Shown: one piece after another, positions 16,613 to 25,037 of the stretch
Position numbering within the stretch: the stretch's first letter is position 1
Layout: every line of letters starts with the position of its first letter
DNA from: CAWGJC01 sp965276665
GTDB taxonomy: Bacteria; Pseudomonadota; Alphaproteobacteria; Acetobacterales; Acetobacteraceae
Assembly (NCBI GenBank): GCA_965276665.1
Contig: OZ255620.1
Location: 806,001-870,000, forward strand
Length of the DNA stretch: 64,000 bases
Direction: 5' to 3'
Position numbers and translations under genes: made by a program
Notes under the pieces: model-generated
What the model saw: the letters and a program-made list of their open reading frames with translations, nothing else
Databases searched by the model: none
What the model was told of the DNA's origin: nothing

Positions 16613-17839
16613 ATGACGAAGGTCGCGGTGATCGGCGGCGGGATCGTCGGCCTGGCCTGCGCGCACGCGCTGGCGACGGAGGGTCACGACGTCACCGTGA
16701 TCGACCGCGACCCGGATGGCGACAAATGCTCCTGGGGCAATGCCGGCGCCATCGCGGCCTGCGAGGTGATTCCCGCCGCGACGCCGGGCGCGATCCGCCG
16801 CGTGCCGGTCTGGCTCGCCGACCCGCTCGGACCGCTTTTCCTGCGTCCCGCCCATCTTCCGGCGATGCTCGGCTGGCTCCGCCGCTTCGCGCTCGCCGCC
16901 CGCCCCCGCGAGATCGCGCGCATCGCGGTGGCGCTCGCCTCCCTCAATCGCCGGGCGCATGACGACACCACCGCGCTCCTCGGCGCGCTCGGCATTCCCC
17001 ACATGCTGCACCGCGTCGGCGCGCTCGCCGTCTACGACAGCGCCGAAGGCCTCGCACGCGAGCGCCACGAATGGCGGGCGCGGGAGGTGCTCGGCTTCGC
17101 CTTCCGCGAACTCGACGCCAGCGCCGTGCGCGAGAGGGAACCGGCACTCGGGCCCCGCGCCGCCTGCGGCGTGTTCATGCCGGATTGGTCGCATGTCGAC
17201 GACCCGCGCGCGATCTGGGCCGCGCTGCTCGCCGATCTGCGTGGGCGCGGCGTGCCGGTGCTGCAACGGGATGTCACCGATCTCGACGCCTCCGGCACGA
17301 TCGCTTTCGCCGGCGGCGGGATGCGGGCAGATCGGGTGGTGATCGCCGGCGGCGCCTGGTCCGCCCGTCTCGCGCGCCGCATCGGCGACCGCCCCCTGCT
17401 CGAAAGCGAGCGCGGCTACAACACGACGATCGCCGCACCCGGCGTGAGGCTCAACCGTGAAATCATCTTCGCCGAACGAAAATTCGTCGCCACGCCGCTC
17501 GCCATCGGCCTGCGCATCGGCGGCGCCGCGGAATTCGCCGGACTGTCAGCCCCGGCCGATTACCGCCGCTCCGCGAAACTGCGCGACCTCGCGCACCTCT
17601 ATTTGCCCAACCTCACCACAGCGCCGGGCCGCGATTGGATGGGACACCGGCCGACCACACCGGACACGCTGCCGGTCATCGGCCCCTCGCCCTGCGCCCC
17701 CCGCATCCTGCACGCCTTCGGTCACGGCCATCTCGGACTGACCCAGGCGGCAACCACGGGGCGCCTGATCGCCGATCTCGTCGCGGGACGTCGCCCCGCG
17801 GTCGATCTTGCGCCGTTTTCGATTGGGCGGTTTGGGTAG
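16613..17839 (+). CDS. FAD-dependent D-amino acid dehydrogenase (DadA-like)
   Basis: Flavin oxidoreductase of 408 residues with the FAD motif VIGGGIVGLACAHALATEGH at the N-terminus, SWGNAGAIAACEV, and a C-terminal HRPTTPDTLPVIGPSP plus FGHGHLGLTQA, as in DadA and D-hydroxyproline dehydrogenases. It probably oxidises the D-imino acid formed by the preceding epimerase and feeds electrons to the respiratory chain. It is 1 bp downstream of the epimerase, so cotranscribed. The deaminase and semialdehyde dehydrogenase expected for complete hydroxyproline degradation are not in the window. Confidence 0.85.
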   Translation: MTKVAVIGGGIVGLACAHALATEGHDVTVIDRDPDGDKCSWGNAGAIAACEVIPAATPGAIRRVPVWLADPLGPLFLRPAHLPAMLGWLRRFALAARPREIARIAVALASLNRRAHDDTTALLGALGIPHMLHRVGALAVYDSAEGLARERHEWRAREVLGFAFRELDASAVREREPALGPRAACGVFMPDWSHVDDPRAIWAALLADLRGRGVPVLQRDVTDLDASGTIAFAGGGMRADRVVIAGGAWSARLARRIGDRPLLESERGYNTTIAAPGVRLNREIIFAERKFVATPLAIGLRIGGAAEFAGLSAPADYRRSAKLRDLAHLYLPNLTTAPGRDWMGHRPTTPDTLPVIGPSPCAPRILHAFGHGHLGLTQAATTGRLIADLVAGRRPAVDLAPFSIGRFG

Positions 17840-17840
17840 A

Positions 17841-18045
17841 AGGCCAGGGGCGCCGCCCCTGAGCCCCCACCAAGGGCGGCCGCCCTTGGAACCCGGGTTG
17901 CGCTTCGCGCGGTGTGGCGAGAGCGCGGGACGATGCCCGGGTTCATCTATGATCGACGTGTCTGATGGCGCTTCGCGCGAAGCGCCAGGTTCGGGGTCTG
18001 GGGCCTTTCGGCCCCGGCGGGGTCCAGGGGCAGCGCCCTGGCCCT
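17841..18045. repeat. Composite palindromic element R3 between convergent genes
   Basis: About 205 bp of stacked palindromes. In order: AGGGGC-GCC-GCCCCT near 17846; a perfect 20-bp palindrome at 17870-17889 (CCAAGGGCGG and its complement); a perfect 20-bp palindrome at 17967-17986 (GGCGCTTCGC and its complement); GGGGCC-TTTC-GGCCCC at 18000-18015; and CCAGGG-GCAGCG-CCCTGG at 18024-18041. It fills the gap between the D-amino-acid dehydrogenase stop (17839) and the rpsI stop (18057). The right part matches R6 near 48.5 kb in inverse orientation. Confidence 0.85.
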
Positions 18046-18056
18046 CCCCCTTCACG

Positions 18057-18551
18057 TCAACGCTTGCTGAACTGGAAGCTTCGCCGCGCCTTCGCCTTGC
18101 CGTATTTCTTCCGCTCGACCACACGCGAGTCACGCGTGAGGAAGCCGGCGACCTTGAGGATGCCGCGCAGTTCGGGCTCGTAATAGGTCAGCGCGCGGCT
18201 GATCCCGTGGCGCAATGCGCCGGCCTGGCCGGAAAGTCCGCCACCGGTCACCGTGCAGTACACGTCGAACTGGTTGTAGCGATCGGAGACCAGGAAGGGC
18301 TGGGTGATCAGCATGCGGAGCACGGGGCGGGCGAAATACTGCACCACCTTCCGGCCATTCACGGTGATCTCGCCGCGGCCGGGCTTGATCCAGACGCGGG
18401 CGACCGCGTTCTTGCGGCGGCCGGTCGCATAGCTGCGGCCGAGCGCGTCGCGCTTCGGCTCGCGCCTCGGTGCGCTCTCATCCTCCGGACCGACAGCGGT
18501 CGAGACGAGTTCCTTGAGGTCGGCGAGCGTACGGGTCGGGGCGTCGGACAT
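18057..18551 (-). CDS. rpsI: 30S ribosomal protein S9
   Basis: Ribosomal protein S9, 164 residues. An Ala/Glu-rich N-terminal extension of about 35 residues precedes the conserved core YATGRRKNAVARVWIKPG, the GGGLSGQAGALRHGISRAL segment and the basic tail KKYGKAKARRSFQFSKR that reaches the P site. ATG 18551 lies 2 bp after the rplM stop, in the usual rplM-rpsI operon. Confidence 0.97.
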   Translation of the reverse strand: MSDAPTRTLADLKELVSTAVGPEDESAPRREPKRDALGRSYATGRRKNAVARVWIKPGRGEITVNGRKVVQYFARPVLRMLITQPFLVSDRYNQFDVYCTVTGGGLSGQAGALRHGISRALTYYEPELRGILKVAGFLTRDSRVVERKKYGKAKARRSFQFSKR

Positions 18552-18553
18552 CG

Positions 18554-19018
18554 TCAAACCCTCCGGTTGTGGCGGTTCATCGCGCCGACATCGAGCGATT
18601 TCGGGGTCTGCCCGGCATGCGGATGCTCGCCGCCGGAATAGACGTGGAGATGCTTCATCTGCGCGCGGGCCAGCGGGCCGCGGGTGATCATCCGCTCCAC
18701 CGCCTTCTCGATCACCCGCTCGGGATGCGCGCTTTCCAGCCGCTGGCGCATCGTGCGGTCCTTGATGCCGCCGGCATAGCCGGTGTGATAGTGGAACACC
18801 GACTGCTCCATCTTGTTGCCGGTCAGCCGCACCTTGCGCGCGTTGATGACGACGACATTATCCCCGCAATCGACATGCGGAGTGAATTGCGGCTTGTGCT
18901 TGCCGCGCAGCCGGCTGGCGATGACCACGGCGAGCCGGCCGAGCACCAGGCCCTCGGCGTCGATCAGCACCCAGTCCTTCTGCACCTCCGCGGGCTTGAG
19001 CGAGAGGGTGGATTTCAT
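18554..19018 (-). CDS. rplM: 50S ribosomal protein L13
   Basis: Ribosomal protein L13, 154 residues, at family length. Conserved blocks seen are WVLIDAEGLVLGRLAVVIAS, GKHKPQFTPHVDCGDNVVVI, and YHTGYAGGIKDRT. It is first gene of the rplM-rpsI operon. The roughly 170-bp upstream region is shared with the divergent dehydratase. Confidence 0.97.
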   Translation of the reverse strand: MKSTLSLKPAEVQKDWVLIDAEGLVLGRLAVVIASRLRGKHKPQFTPHVDCGDNVVVINARKVRLTGNKMEQSVFHYHTGYAGGIKDRTMRQRLESAHPERVIEKAVERMITRGPLARAQMKHLHVYSGGEHPHAGQTPKSLDVGAMNRHNRRV

Positions 19019-19087
19019 CTGGCTGTCCTATAGCGAACGAAGCGCGGCTTATGCCGTTCAGGCCCTGCGGCGTCAAGCAATCCCGTT

Positions 19088-19107
19088 TGTGGTAACGTGA
19101 TACCACA
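19088..19107. promoter_or_regulatory. Candidate operator TGTGGTA-N6-TACCACA
   Basis: Perfect 7-bp inverted repeat, TGTGGTA (19088-19094) and TACCACA (19101-19107), in the gap between rplM and the sugar-acid dehydratase. A TGGTA/TACCA dyad resembles GntR-family operators that control sugar-acid genes, but no regulator gene is adjacent, so the assignment is inference. Confidence 0.45.
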
Positions 19108-19188
19108 GCTTGCGGCCACGGCTTGCACGGGGTTCTTGCGGGCCCCAGAATCGGGCGCAGGGACAGTCCGCCCGCAGGAGCCAAGTCC

Positions 19189-20892
19189 ATGACCGATCAG
19201 CGGCAGAAGCGCGGCCTCGCCCGCAACACGGCGAATTACGGCGATCTCGACTTCGCCCTCTACCTGCGGCGCACCTTCGCCCGCTCGATGGGCTATTCGA
19301 CCGCGATGCTGGAGCGGCCGGTGATCGGCATCGTCGATACCGGCTCGGCCTTCAACAACTGCCACCGCACGATGCCGGAGCTGGTGGAGGCGGTGAAGCG
19401 CGGCGTGCTCGCGGCGGGCGGCCTGCCGATGCCCTTCCCCACCGTCTCGCTCTGCGAGCCGTCGCTGTTCCCGACCAGCATGCACTACCGCAATCTCGCG
19501 GCCCTCGACACCGAGGCGATGCTGGCCGCCCAGCCGATGGACGCCGCGGTGCTGATCGGCGGCTGCGACAAGACGGTCCCGGCGCAGCTGATGGCGGCCG
19601 CCTCCGCCGGCATCCCCTGCGTGCAGCTCGTCACCGGACCGATGCTGGCCACCCCCTATCAGGGCGAGCGCCTTTCCGCCTGCACCGATTGCCGGCGCTA
19701 CTGGGCGGCGTACCGCGCCGGGCGCGTGGAAGCGGCAAGGATCGACGAGATCGAGGGCCGGCTCGCCACCACCGCCGGCACCTGCGGGGTGATGGGCACC
19801 GCCAGCACGATGGCCTGCATCGCCGAGACGCTCGGCTTCATGCCGGCCGGCGCGGCGAGCATTCCCGCCGTGCATGCCGACCGGCTGCGCGCCGCCGAGG
19901 AGGCCGGCCGGCTCGCGATGGGCTTCGTCGACGCGCCGATCCGCCCCGCCGAGCTGGTCACCCCGCATTCCGTCGAGAACGCGCTCCGCGTGCTGCTGAG
20001 CCTCGGCGGCTCGACCAACGCGCTGATCCATCTCACCGCGATCGCCGGGCGGCGCGGCATTTCGATCGAGCTCGACCGGCTGAACCAGCTGTCCGACACG
20101 ACGCCGGTGCTGGTCGACCTGAAGCCCACCGGCGAAGGCTACATGGAGGATTTCCACGCCGCCGGGGGGCTGCCGGCCTTGTTGTGGGAGCTCCGCGACC
20201 TGCTGCATGGGGACACGCCCGACGTCACCGGCGCGCCGCTCGGCGACCGGCTGCGGGAGCCTGACTTCGTGGATCGCCGCTTCATCCGGGAGCGCGAGAA
20301 ACCGGTCTCCCCGGTGGGCGGCCTGGTGGCGTTGTTCGGCTCTCTCGCCCCGCGCGGCGCCATCCTCAAGCGGAGCGCCGCAACCCCTGCCCTGTTCGAG
20401 CGCGAGGCCCGCGCGGTGGTGTTTGACGGGCTCGCCGATCTCGCCGCCCGGATCGACGATCCGGCCCTCGATGTCACCGAAGACGACATGCTGGTGCTGA
20501 AGAACACCGGCCCGCTCACCTCCGCGGGCATGCCGGAGGCCGGCTACCTGCCGATCCCCTCCCGTCTTGCCCGCGCCGGGGTGAAGGACATGGTGCGGAT
20601 CAGCGACTGCCGGATGTCGGGCACCGCCTTCGGCACCATCGTGCTGCATGTGACCCCGGAGGGGGCGGCCGGCGGCCCGCTCGGGCTTGTGGAAAGCGGG
20701 GACCGCATCCGCCTCTCGGTCGCCGAGCGGCGGATCGAGCTGCTGGTCGACCCGGCCGAGCTGGACCGCCGCCGCGGCGCCTGGTCGCCACCGCCCCGCC
20801 CGGCTCGTGGCTGGGACCGCATCGTCGCCGACCAGGTGACGCAGGCCGACCAGGGCTGCGACCTCGAGGTGCTGCGCGGAGAGCCCGTCTAA
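19189..20892 (+). CDS. IlvD/Edd family dehydratase, probable sugar-acid dehydratase
   Basis: Fe-S dehydratase of 567 residues. Three cluster-type cysteines stand at Cys58 (FNNCHR), Cys126 (GGCDKT) and Cys199 (AGTCGVMGTASTM). This spacing matches the [2Fe-2S] L-arabinonate/D-xylonate dehydratase branch rather than DHAD. The GGSTNALIHL motif is present. ATG 19189 has CAGGAG 8 bp upstream. A likely reaction is dehydration of an aldonic acid to its 2-keto-3-deoxy product; the exact sugar acid is not readable. The next gene starts 7 bp later, forming a two-gene operon. Confidence 0.85.
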   Translation: MTDQRQKRGLARNTANYGDLDFALYLRRTFARSMGYSTAMLERPVIGIVDTGSAFNNCHRTMPELVEAVKRGVLAAGGLPMPFPTVSLCEPSLFPTSMHYRNLAALDTEAMLAAQPMDAAVLIGGCDKTVPAQLMAAASAGIPCVQLVTGPMLATPYQGERLSACTDCRRYWAAYRAGRVEAARIDEIEGRLATTAGTCGVMGTASTMACIAETLGFMPAGAASIPAVHADRLRAAEEAGRLAMGFVDAPIRPAELVTPHSVENALRVLLSLGGSTNALIHLTAIAGRRGISIELDRLNQLSDTTPVLVDLKPTGEGYMEDFHAAGGLPALLWELRDLLHGDTPDVTGAPLGDRLREPDFVDRRFIREREKPVSPVGGLVALFGSLAPRGAILKRSAATPALFEREARAVVFDGLADLAARIDDPALDVTEDDMLVLKNTGPLTSAGMPEAGYLPIPSRLARAGVKDMVRISDCRMSGTAFGTIVLHVTPEGAAGGPLGLVESGDRIRLSVAERRIELLVDPAELDRRRGAWSPPPRPARGWDRIVADQVTQADQGCDLEVLRGEPV

Positions 20893-20899
20893 CAATCCG

Positions 20900-21763
20900 A
20901 TGCAGGAGGCGATCCACGTCATCGGCGCGTCCGGCCGGTCGGGCGCGGCGCTCTGCCGGGCGCTGCTCGCTGACGGCAAGCGGGTGATCCCGGTGGTAAG
21001 GAGCCGGGCCCGCTACGCGGCGACGCGCCTGCCCTGGTCCCCGGCGATCGCCGATCTGACCAAGCCCGAGACGCTGGCGGGCGCGCTGCTCGACGCAACC
21101 CGCATTGTCAGCACCGCCCATGCCAGGCATGCCCGCGCGGTGCTCGAGGCGGCGCCCCCGGAAGCGCAATTCGTCTTCCTCGGCAGCACGCGGAAATTCA
21201 CCCGCTGGCCGGACGATCACGCGCGCGGGGTGATCGCCGGCGAGGCGGCCTTCCGCGCCTCGGGCCGCGCCGGCGTGATGCTCCATCCGACCATGATTTA
21301 TGGCGCTCAGGGCGAGGATAACGTGCGCCGCCTGGCCGCCCTGCTCCGCCGTCTGCCGGTGGTCCCGCTGCCCGGCGGCGGCCGCGCGCTGGTCCAGCCG
21401 ATCCACCAGGACGATGTCACGGCGGCGATTCGCGCGGCGCTGGAGCAGGGTTGGACCGCCCCGCAGACGGTGGTGATCGCCGGGGCCCGGCCGATGACCT
21501 ACGCGGAGTTCGTGACCGCCGTCGGCACCGCGGCCGGCCTCGCGCCGCCGCGCATCGTCTCGGTTCCCGCGTCTCTGCTGCTGGCAGCCGCGCCGATCAC
21601 CCGGGCGCTCCCTTTCCTGCCGCGGATTTCGCGAGCGGAGATCCGCCGTCTGCTTGAGGACAAGGATTTCGACACCGGCCCGATGCTGACGACTCTCGGT
21701 TTGCGGACGGTCCCGCTCGACGAAGGATTGCGCCGGACGTTTCTTTCAAGATCAGGAAGTTGA
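20900..21763 (+). CDS. NAD(P)-binding Rossmann-fold protein (atypical SDR / NmrA-epimerase type)
   Basis: Rossmann protein of 287 residues with the N-terminal motif IHVIGASGRSGAALCRALLA. It keeps YGAQGEDNVRRLAALLRRLP in the epimerase region but lacks a classic YxxxK catalytic pair; the segment around the would-be Tyr reads HPTMIYGAQG. It resembles nucleoside-sugar-epimerase-like atypical SDRs. It begins 7 bp after the dehydratase and so may act on a related metabolite. No specific function assigned. Confidence 0.7.
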   Translation: MQEAIHVIGASGRSGAALCRALLADGKRVIPVVRSRARYAATRLPWSPAIADLTKPETLAGALLDATRIVSTAHARHARAVLEAAPPEAQFVFLGSTRKFTRWPDDHARGVIAGEAAFRASGRAGVMLHPTMIYGAQGEDNVRRLAALLRRLPVVPLPGGGRALVQPIHQDDVTAAIRAALEQGWTAPQTVVIAGARPMTYAEFVTAVGTAAGLAPPRIVSVPASLLLAAAPITRALPFLPRISRAEIRRLLEDKDFDTGPMLTTLGLRTVPLDEGLRRTFLSRSGS

Positions 21764-21796
21764 ACGGCGACCCTTAAACTCTCAGCCGGCTAACTT

Positions 21797-22213
21797 TTAG
21801 TCGTCGCGGTGGACGCGTTCCATGCGCTCGTGACGTTCCTGCGCCTCGATCGACAAGGTCGCGATCGGGCGTGCTTCCAGCCGGCGCAGTCCGATCGGCT
21901 CCCCGGTCTCCTCGCAGAACCCGTACGAGCCGCTCTCGATCCGCACCAGGGCTTGATCGATCTTGGCGATCAGCTTGCGGGCGCGGTCCCGGGTTCGAAG
22001 CTCGAGCGCCCGATCCGTCTCGACGCTGGCGCGATCGGTGATGTCAGCCTCGTGGATGCCGCCTTCGGAGAGGCTGGCCAACGTGCCGTCCGCATCGCGG
22101 AGCAGTTCCGTGCGCCATCTGAGCAGACGGCGGCGGAAATACTCCACATGGAGCGGATTCATGAACTCCTCGTCCTCTGCGGGCCGGTAATCCGAGGGCA
22201 GGGTGACCATCAT
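21797..22213 (-). CDS. dksA: DksA-type RNA polymerase-binding regulator
   Basis: DksA homologue of 138 residues that would bind RNA polymerase through the secondary channel and act with (p)ppGpp. A coiled-coil region carries the tip motif DITDRA (Asp57, Asp60, Ala62), matching DxxDxA. The C-terminal zinc-finger region YGFCEETGEPIGLRRLEARP keeps only one of four Cys (Cys100); the others are Thr, Ser and Ala, as is usual for alphaproteobacterial DksA. ATG 22213 (MMVTLPSDYRPAEDEEFM) was chosen because it matches family N-termini. It lies upstream of the flagellar genes. Confidence 0.9.
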   Translation of the reverse strand: MMVTLPSDYRPAEDEEFMNPLHVEYFRRRLLRWRTELLRDADGTLASLSEGGIHEADITDRASVETDRALELRTRDRARKLIAKIDQALVRIESGSYGFCEETGEPIGLRRLEARPIATLSIEAQERHERMERVHRDD

Positions 22214-22341
22214 TCGACCGGTCCCTTTGCGTTGGCCGATGCCCCGGCCGAAATCCAAGGTGGAGAAGCCGGCGGGCTTATAGCTGTGCATGCCAGCTTC
22301 GCCAAGCCTGCAATGCAACTTTCATCGCGATCCCGAAGTGA

Positions 22342-22746
22342 CTACCTTCTACGCGCCAGTTCGATGCGCGCCCGCATCGTGACCGCGGCCAGGATCGCCG
22401 CGAGTCCAGGATCGGCCGCCTCGGGCATCATCTCGGTGAGCGAGGCGAGCTGGCCGGCGATTTCCGCCTCGTTCCCGCTCCCTGCCGCGCCGAGCAGCAT
22501 TCGCTGCAGCCGGCCGAGCGCCTCCAGAATGGCGGTGCCATGACGGCGGGCGCGGCGGTCCCGCACCGCGTCCGGCTCGTCATTCTCCTGCAAGGCCAGC
22601 ATCGTGCCCAGCACCACCGGCGGCGCCTCCTCGGTGCGCACCGCACTTCCCGCTTCCGGCATCGCCACCGTGAAGCGGGAGCCGCCCCCGCGCGAGGCGG
22701 CCCGCGCCGCCGGCGCCACGGCGCCCGGTCCCCCGACCATGATCAT
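22342..22746 (-). CDS. fliX: Flagellar assembly regulator FliX
   Basis: FliX family, 134 residues. In Caulobacter this protein regulates FlbD and couples early flagellar assembly to later gene expression. Here there is a Gly/Ala-rich N-terminus MIMVGGPGAVAP, the conserved LGTMLALQENDEP segment, and a C-terminus DPGLAAILAAVTMRARIELA. ATG 22746 has AGGAG 9 bp upstream. It is divergent from flgI, as in other Alphaproteobacteria. Confidence 0.85.
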   Translation of the reverse strand: MIMVGGPGAVAPAARAASRGGGSRFTVAMPEAGSAVRTEEAPPVVLGTMLALQENDEPDAVRDRRARRHGTAILEALGRLQRMLLGAAGSGNEAEIAGQLASLTEMMPEAADPGLAAILAAVTMRARIELARRR

Positions 22747-22913
22747 CCAACCCGGCTCCTTTTTCCCGCCCGCCCCGGCCTGCCCGGCAGAACCTGCCGG
22801 GCTTCCGGCGATTCCCGGCCCCCTCCCCTCCGCGCCTGCTCTGGCATGGGGCTTGCGATGACCGCGACGGCGAGATTGCGCGCCAAATGTTGACGAGCCG
22901 GAAAGCGAGCCCC

Positions 22914-24026
22914 GTGAAACGCACCCTCTCCGTCCTGATGCTGGTCCTCGCCACCTTCACCGCGTTTCCGCCCCCGGCCGCGGCCGAGAGCGTGCGGATC
23001 AAGGACATTGCGGATGTCGAGGGCATCCGCGAGAACCAGCTCGTCGGCTACGGCCTCGTGGTCGGGCTGAACGGCACCGGCGACAAGCTCGACAACGCGG
23101 TGTTCACCCGCGAGTCGCTGATCGGCATGCTGGAGCGGCTCGGCGTCAACACCCGCGATCAGGCGGCGAAACTGCAAACCAAGAACCTCGCCGCGGTCAT
23201 CGTCACCGCGAACCTGCCGCCCTTCTCGCGCAGCGGCAGCCGGTTCGACGTCACCGTCTCGGCGCTCGGCGACGCCAAGGATCTCTCCGGCGGCACCCTG
23301 CTCGTCACGCCGCTGCTCGGTGCCGACGGCGAAGTCTACGGCGTCGCGCAGGGCCCGCTCGCGACTGGCGCGATCTCGGCACGCGGCGCGGCCGCCTCGG
23401 TCACCCGCAACATCCCGACCACCGGACGCATCAGCAATGGCGCCACGGTGGAGCGCGAGATGCCGTTCCAACTCGCCTCCAAGGCGACGCCCTGGCTCGG
23501 CCTGCGCAACCCCGACCTCGAAACCGCGCGCCGCATGGCCGATGTGGTGAACCGCGCCTTCGGCATGCCGATCGCGCGCGCCACCGACCCGCACACCGTC
23601 GCGCTCAACCTCACCGGCCTCGACGTGGTGGACGCGCTCGCCCGCATCGAGGAGCTCCGCGTCGAGCCGGACAACTCCGCGATCGTCGTCATCGACGAGG
23701 CGAGCGGCACCATCGTGATGGGCGACCAGGTGCGGATCAGCACCGTCGCGATCGCCCAGGGCAACCTGACGATCCGCGTCACCGAAACCCCGCAGGTCAG
23801 CCAGCCGGCGCCGCTCTCCAACGGCCGCACCACCACCGTGCCGCGCAGCAGCGTGCAGGTGGACGACCAGAACGACCACCGGATGGGCATCCTGCAGAGC
23901 GGCGTCAATCTCCGCGACCTGGTCGCCAACCTCAACTCTCTCGGCGTCGGCCCGCGCGACATGATCAGCATCCTGCAATCGATCAAGGCGGCCGGCGCCC
24001 TGCAAGCCGATCTGGAGATGCGCTGA
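22914..24026 (+). CDS. flgI: Flagellar P-ring protein precursor
   Basis: FlgI forms the P ring of the basal body in the peptidoglycan layer. From GTG 22914 the protein has 370 residues with a clear Sec signal peptide (MKRTLSVLMLVLATF, cleavage near AAA-ES). An in-frame ATG at 22887 would add nine residues with poorer fit. Conserved regions include LVGYGLVVGLNGTGD, VSALGDAKDLSGGTLLVTPL and the C-terminal LNSLGVGPRDMISILQSIKAAGAL. It overlaps the next gene by TGATG. Confidence 0.95.
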   Translation: MKRTLSVLMLVLATFTAFPPPAAAESVRIKDIADVEGIRENQLVGYGLVVGLNGTGDKLDNAVFTRESLIGMLERLGVNTRDQAAKLQTKNLAAVIVTANLPPFSRSGSRFDVTVSALGDAKDLSGGTLLVTPLLGADGEVYGVAQGPLATGAISARGAAASVTRNIPTTGRISNGATVEREMPFQLASKATPWLGLRNPDLETARRMADVVNRAFGMPIARATDPHTVALNLTGLDVVDALARIEELRVEPDNSAIVVIDEASGTIVMGDQVRISTVAIAQGNLTIRVTETPQVSQPAPLSNGRTTTVPRSSVQVDDQNDHRMGILQSGVNLRDLVANLNSLGVGPRDMISILQSIKAAGALQADLEMR

Positions 24027-24340
24027 TGGCCACCATCGTGCAAAGCGCGGCCACACTCGCCGCCACGCTCCCGCCGGCGGACGTCGCCAAGGCCTCGAAA
24101 GCCGCGCATGATTTCGAGGCGATGGCGATCGGCCAGATGCTGCAGCCGATGTTCGACACGCTCGACCAGACCGGCGGGATGTTCGGCGGCGGCGCCGCGG
24201 AAAGCACCTGGCGGCCGATGCTCGTGAAGGAAATGGCGAACAACATGGCCAAAGGCGGCGGCATCGGGCTCGCCCAGCCGGTCTTCGCCGCCATGTTGGA
24301 GATGCAGGCAAGCCGCGACGCCAGCGGAAGGAGCGCATAA
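24026..24340 (+). CDS. flgJ: Rod-binding protein, FlgJ N-terminal domain type
   Basis: A 104-residue protein equal to the rod-binding domain of FlgJ without the muramidase domain found in enterics. The core AAHDFEAMAIGQMLQPMFDT and the C-terminal GGGIGLAQPVFAAML match that family. In Alphaproteobacteria the peptidoglycan hydrolase is usually a separate protein. Its start overlaps the flgI stop (TGATG) and its stop overlaps the next start (TAATG), so the three genes are translationally coupled. Confidence 0.88.
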   Translation: MATIVQSAATLAATLPPADVAKASKAAHDFEAMAIGQMLQPMFDTLDQTGGMFGGGAAESTWRPMLVKEMANNMAKGGGIGLAQPVFAAMLEMQASRDASGRSA

Positions 24341-24726
24341 TGACCCAGGAACTCGTGCAGGCCGCCATCACCCTCGCCGACATCCTGCAGGCGGAGAACG
24401 CAGCGCTCACCGCGCTCGATCTGCCGCGCGCCGCCAGCCTGTTCGCCGCCAAAACGGCGGCGGTGGCCGGTTTCGAAGCCGCACGCGCACGTGCCGCCAA
24501 CCACCCGATCACCGGCTCCGCCGCGCGCGACACCGCCAACCGGCTGCGCGACGCCGTCGAACAAAACCGCCGCCTGCTCGAACGCGCGATCACCGTGCAG
24601 GGCCGCGTGCTCGCAACCATCGCCCGCGCCGCGCGCAACCAGGCCACCCCCCCGCAATACGGCGCACGCGGCCGCCCGGCTTATCGCGCACCCATCGCCG
24701 CGGTGGCGTTCTCTGCTCGGGCTTGA
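24340..24726 (+). CDS. Small flagellar operon protein, possible FlgN-like chaperone
   Basis: A 128-residue, Ala-rich, largely helical protein beginning MTQELVQAAITLADILQAEN. A long helical region (residues 1-100) with LRDAVEQNRRLLERAI resembles the FlgN-type export chaperone of hook-associated proteins, and this position after flgI-flgJ is where such genes are found in related genomes. Similarity at sequence level is weak, so this is a positional call. The C-terminus (about 105-128) is Pro/Ala-rich. Confidence 0.55.
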   Translation: MTQELVQAAITLADILQAENAALTALDLPRAASLFAAKTAAVAGFEAARARAANHPITGSAARDTANRLRDAVEQNRRLLERAITVQGRVLATIARAARNQATPPQYGARGRPAYRAPIAAVAFSARA

Positions 24727-24733
24727 GAGTTAA

Positions 24734-24980
24734 GGCCAGGGTCGCTGCCCCTGGACCCCGCTAAGGGCAGTCGCCCTTAGAACCCGGTACGGCGCTTCGC
24801 GCGTGGTGGCAGCGTCGCGGGAAACACAGACTTCTGGTGATGTCCCGGGATGGTGAATGGGCTTCGCGCGAAGCCCGTTCAAATACTGAAGCACCTCAGA
24901 CCCAGCCAGTCTCGCGCAAACGCCGTACCGGGTTCTAAGGGCGACTGCCCTTAGCGGGGTCCAGGGGCAGAGCCCCTGGT
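24734..24980. repeat. Composite palindromic element R4 with perfect 50-bp inverted repeats
   Basis: Arms of 50 bp at 24745-24794 and 24921-24970 are exact reverse complements and flank a 126-bp core. Each arm contains the hairpin CTAAGGGC-loop-GCCCTTAG (24761-24780 on the left). The outer end carries CCAGGGGC-AGA-GCCCCTGG (24961-24979). The core has an 18-bp palindrome GGGCTTCGC/GCGAAGCCC at 24859-24876. It lies between the flgN-like gene and the RibD-type gene, both on the plus strand. Confidence 0.9.
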
Positions 24981-25037
24981 CTTCCCTGGTCTTCACTCGC
25001 ATAGGCATCCCCCACCCATCGTGGTATCGCGGCACTC

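Noticed and set aside
24734..24980. Insertion sequence or transposon
   Set aside because: No transposase gene or clear target-site duplication; described as a palindromic repeat instead.
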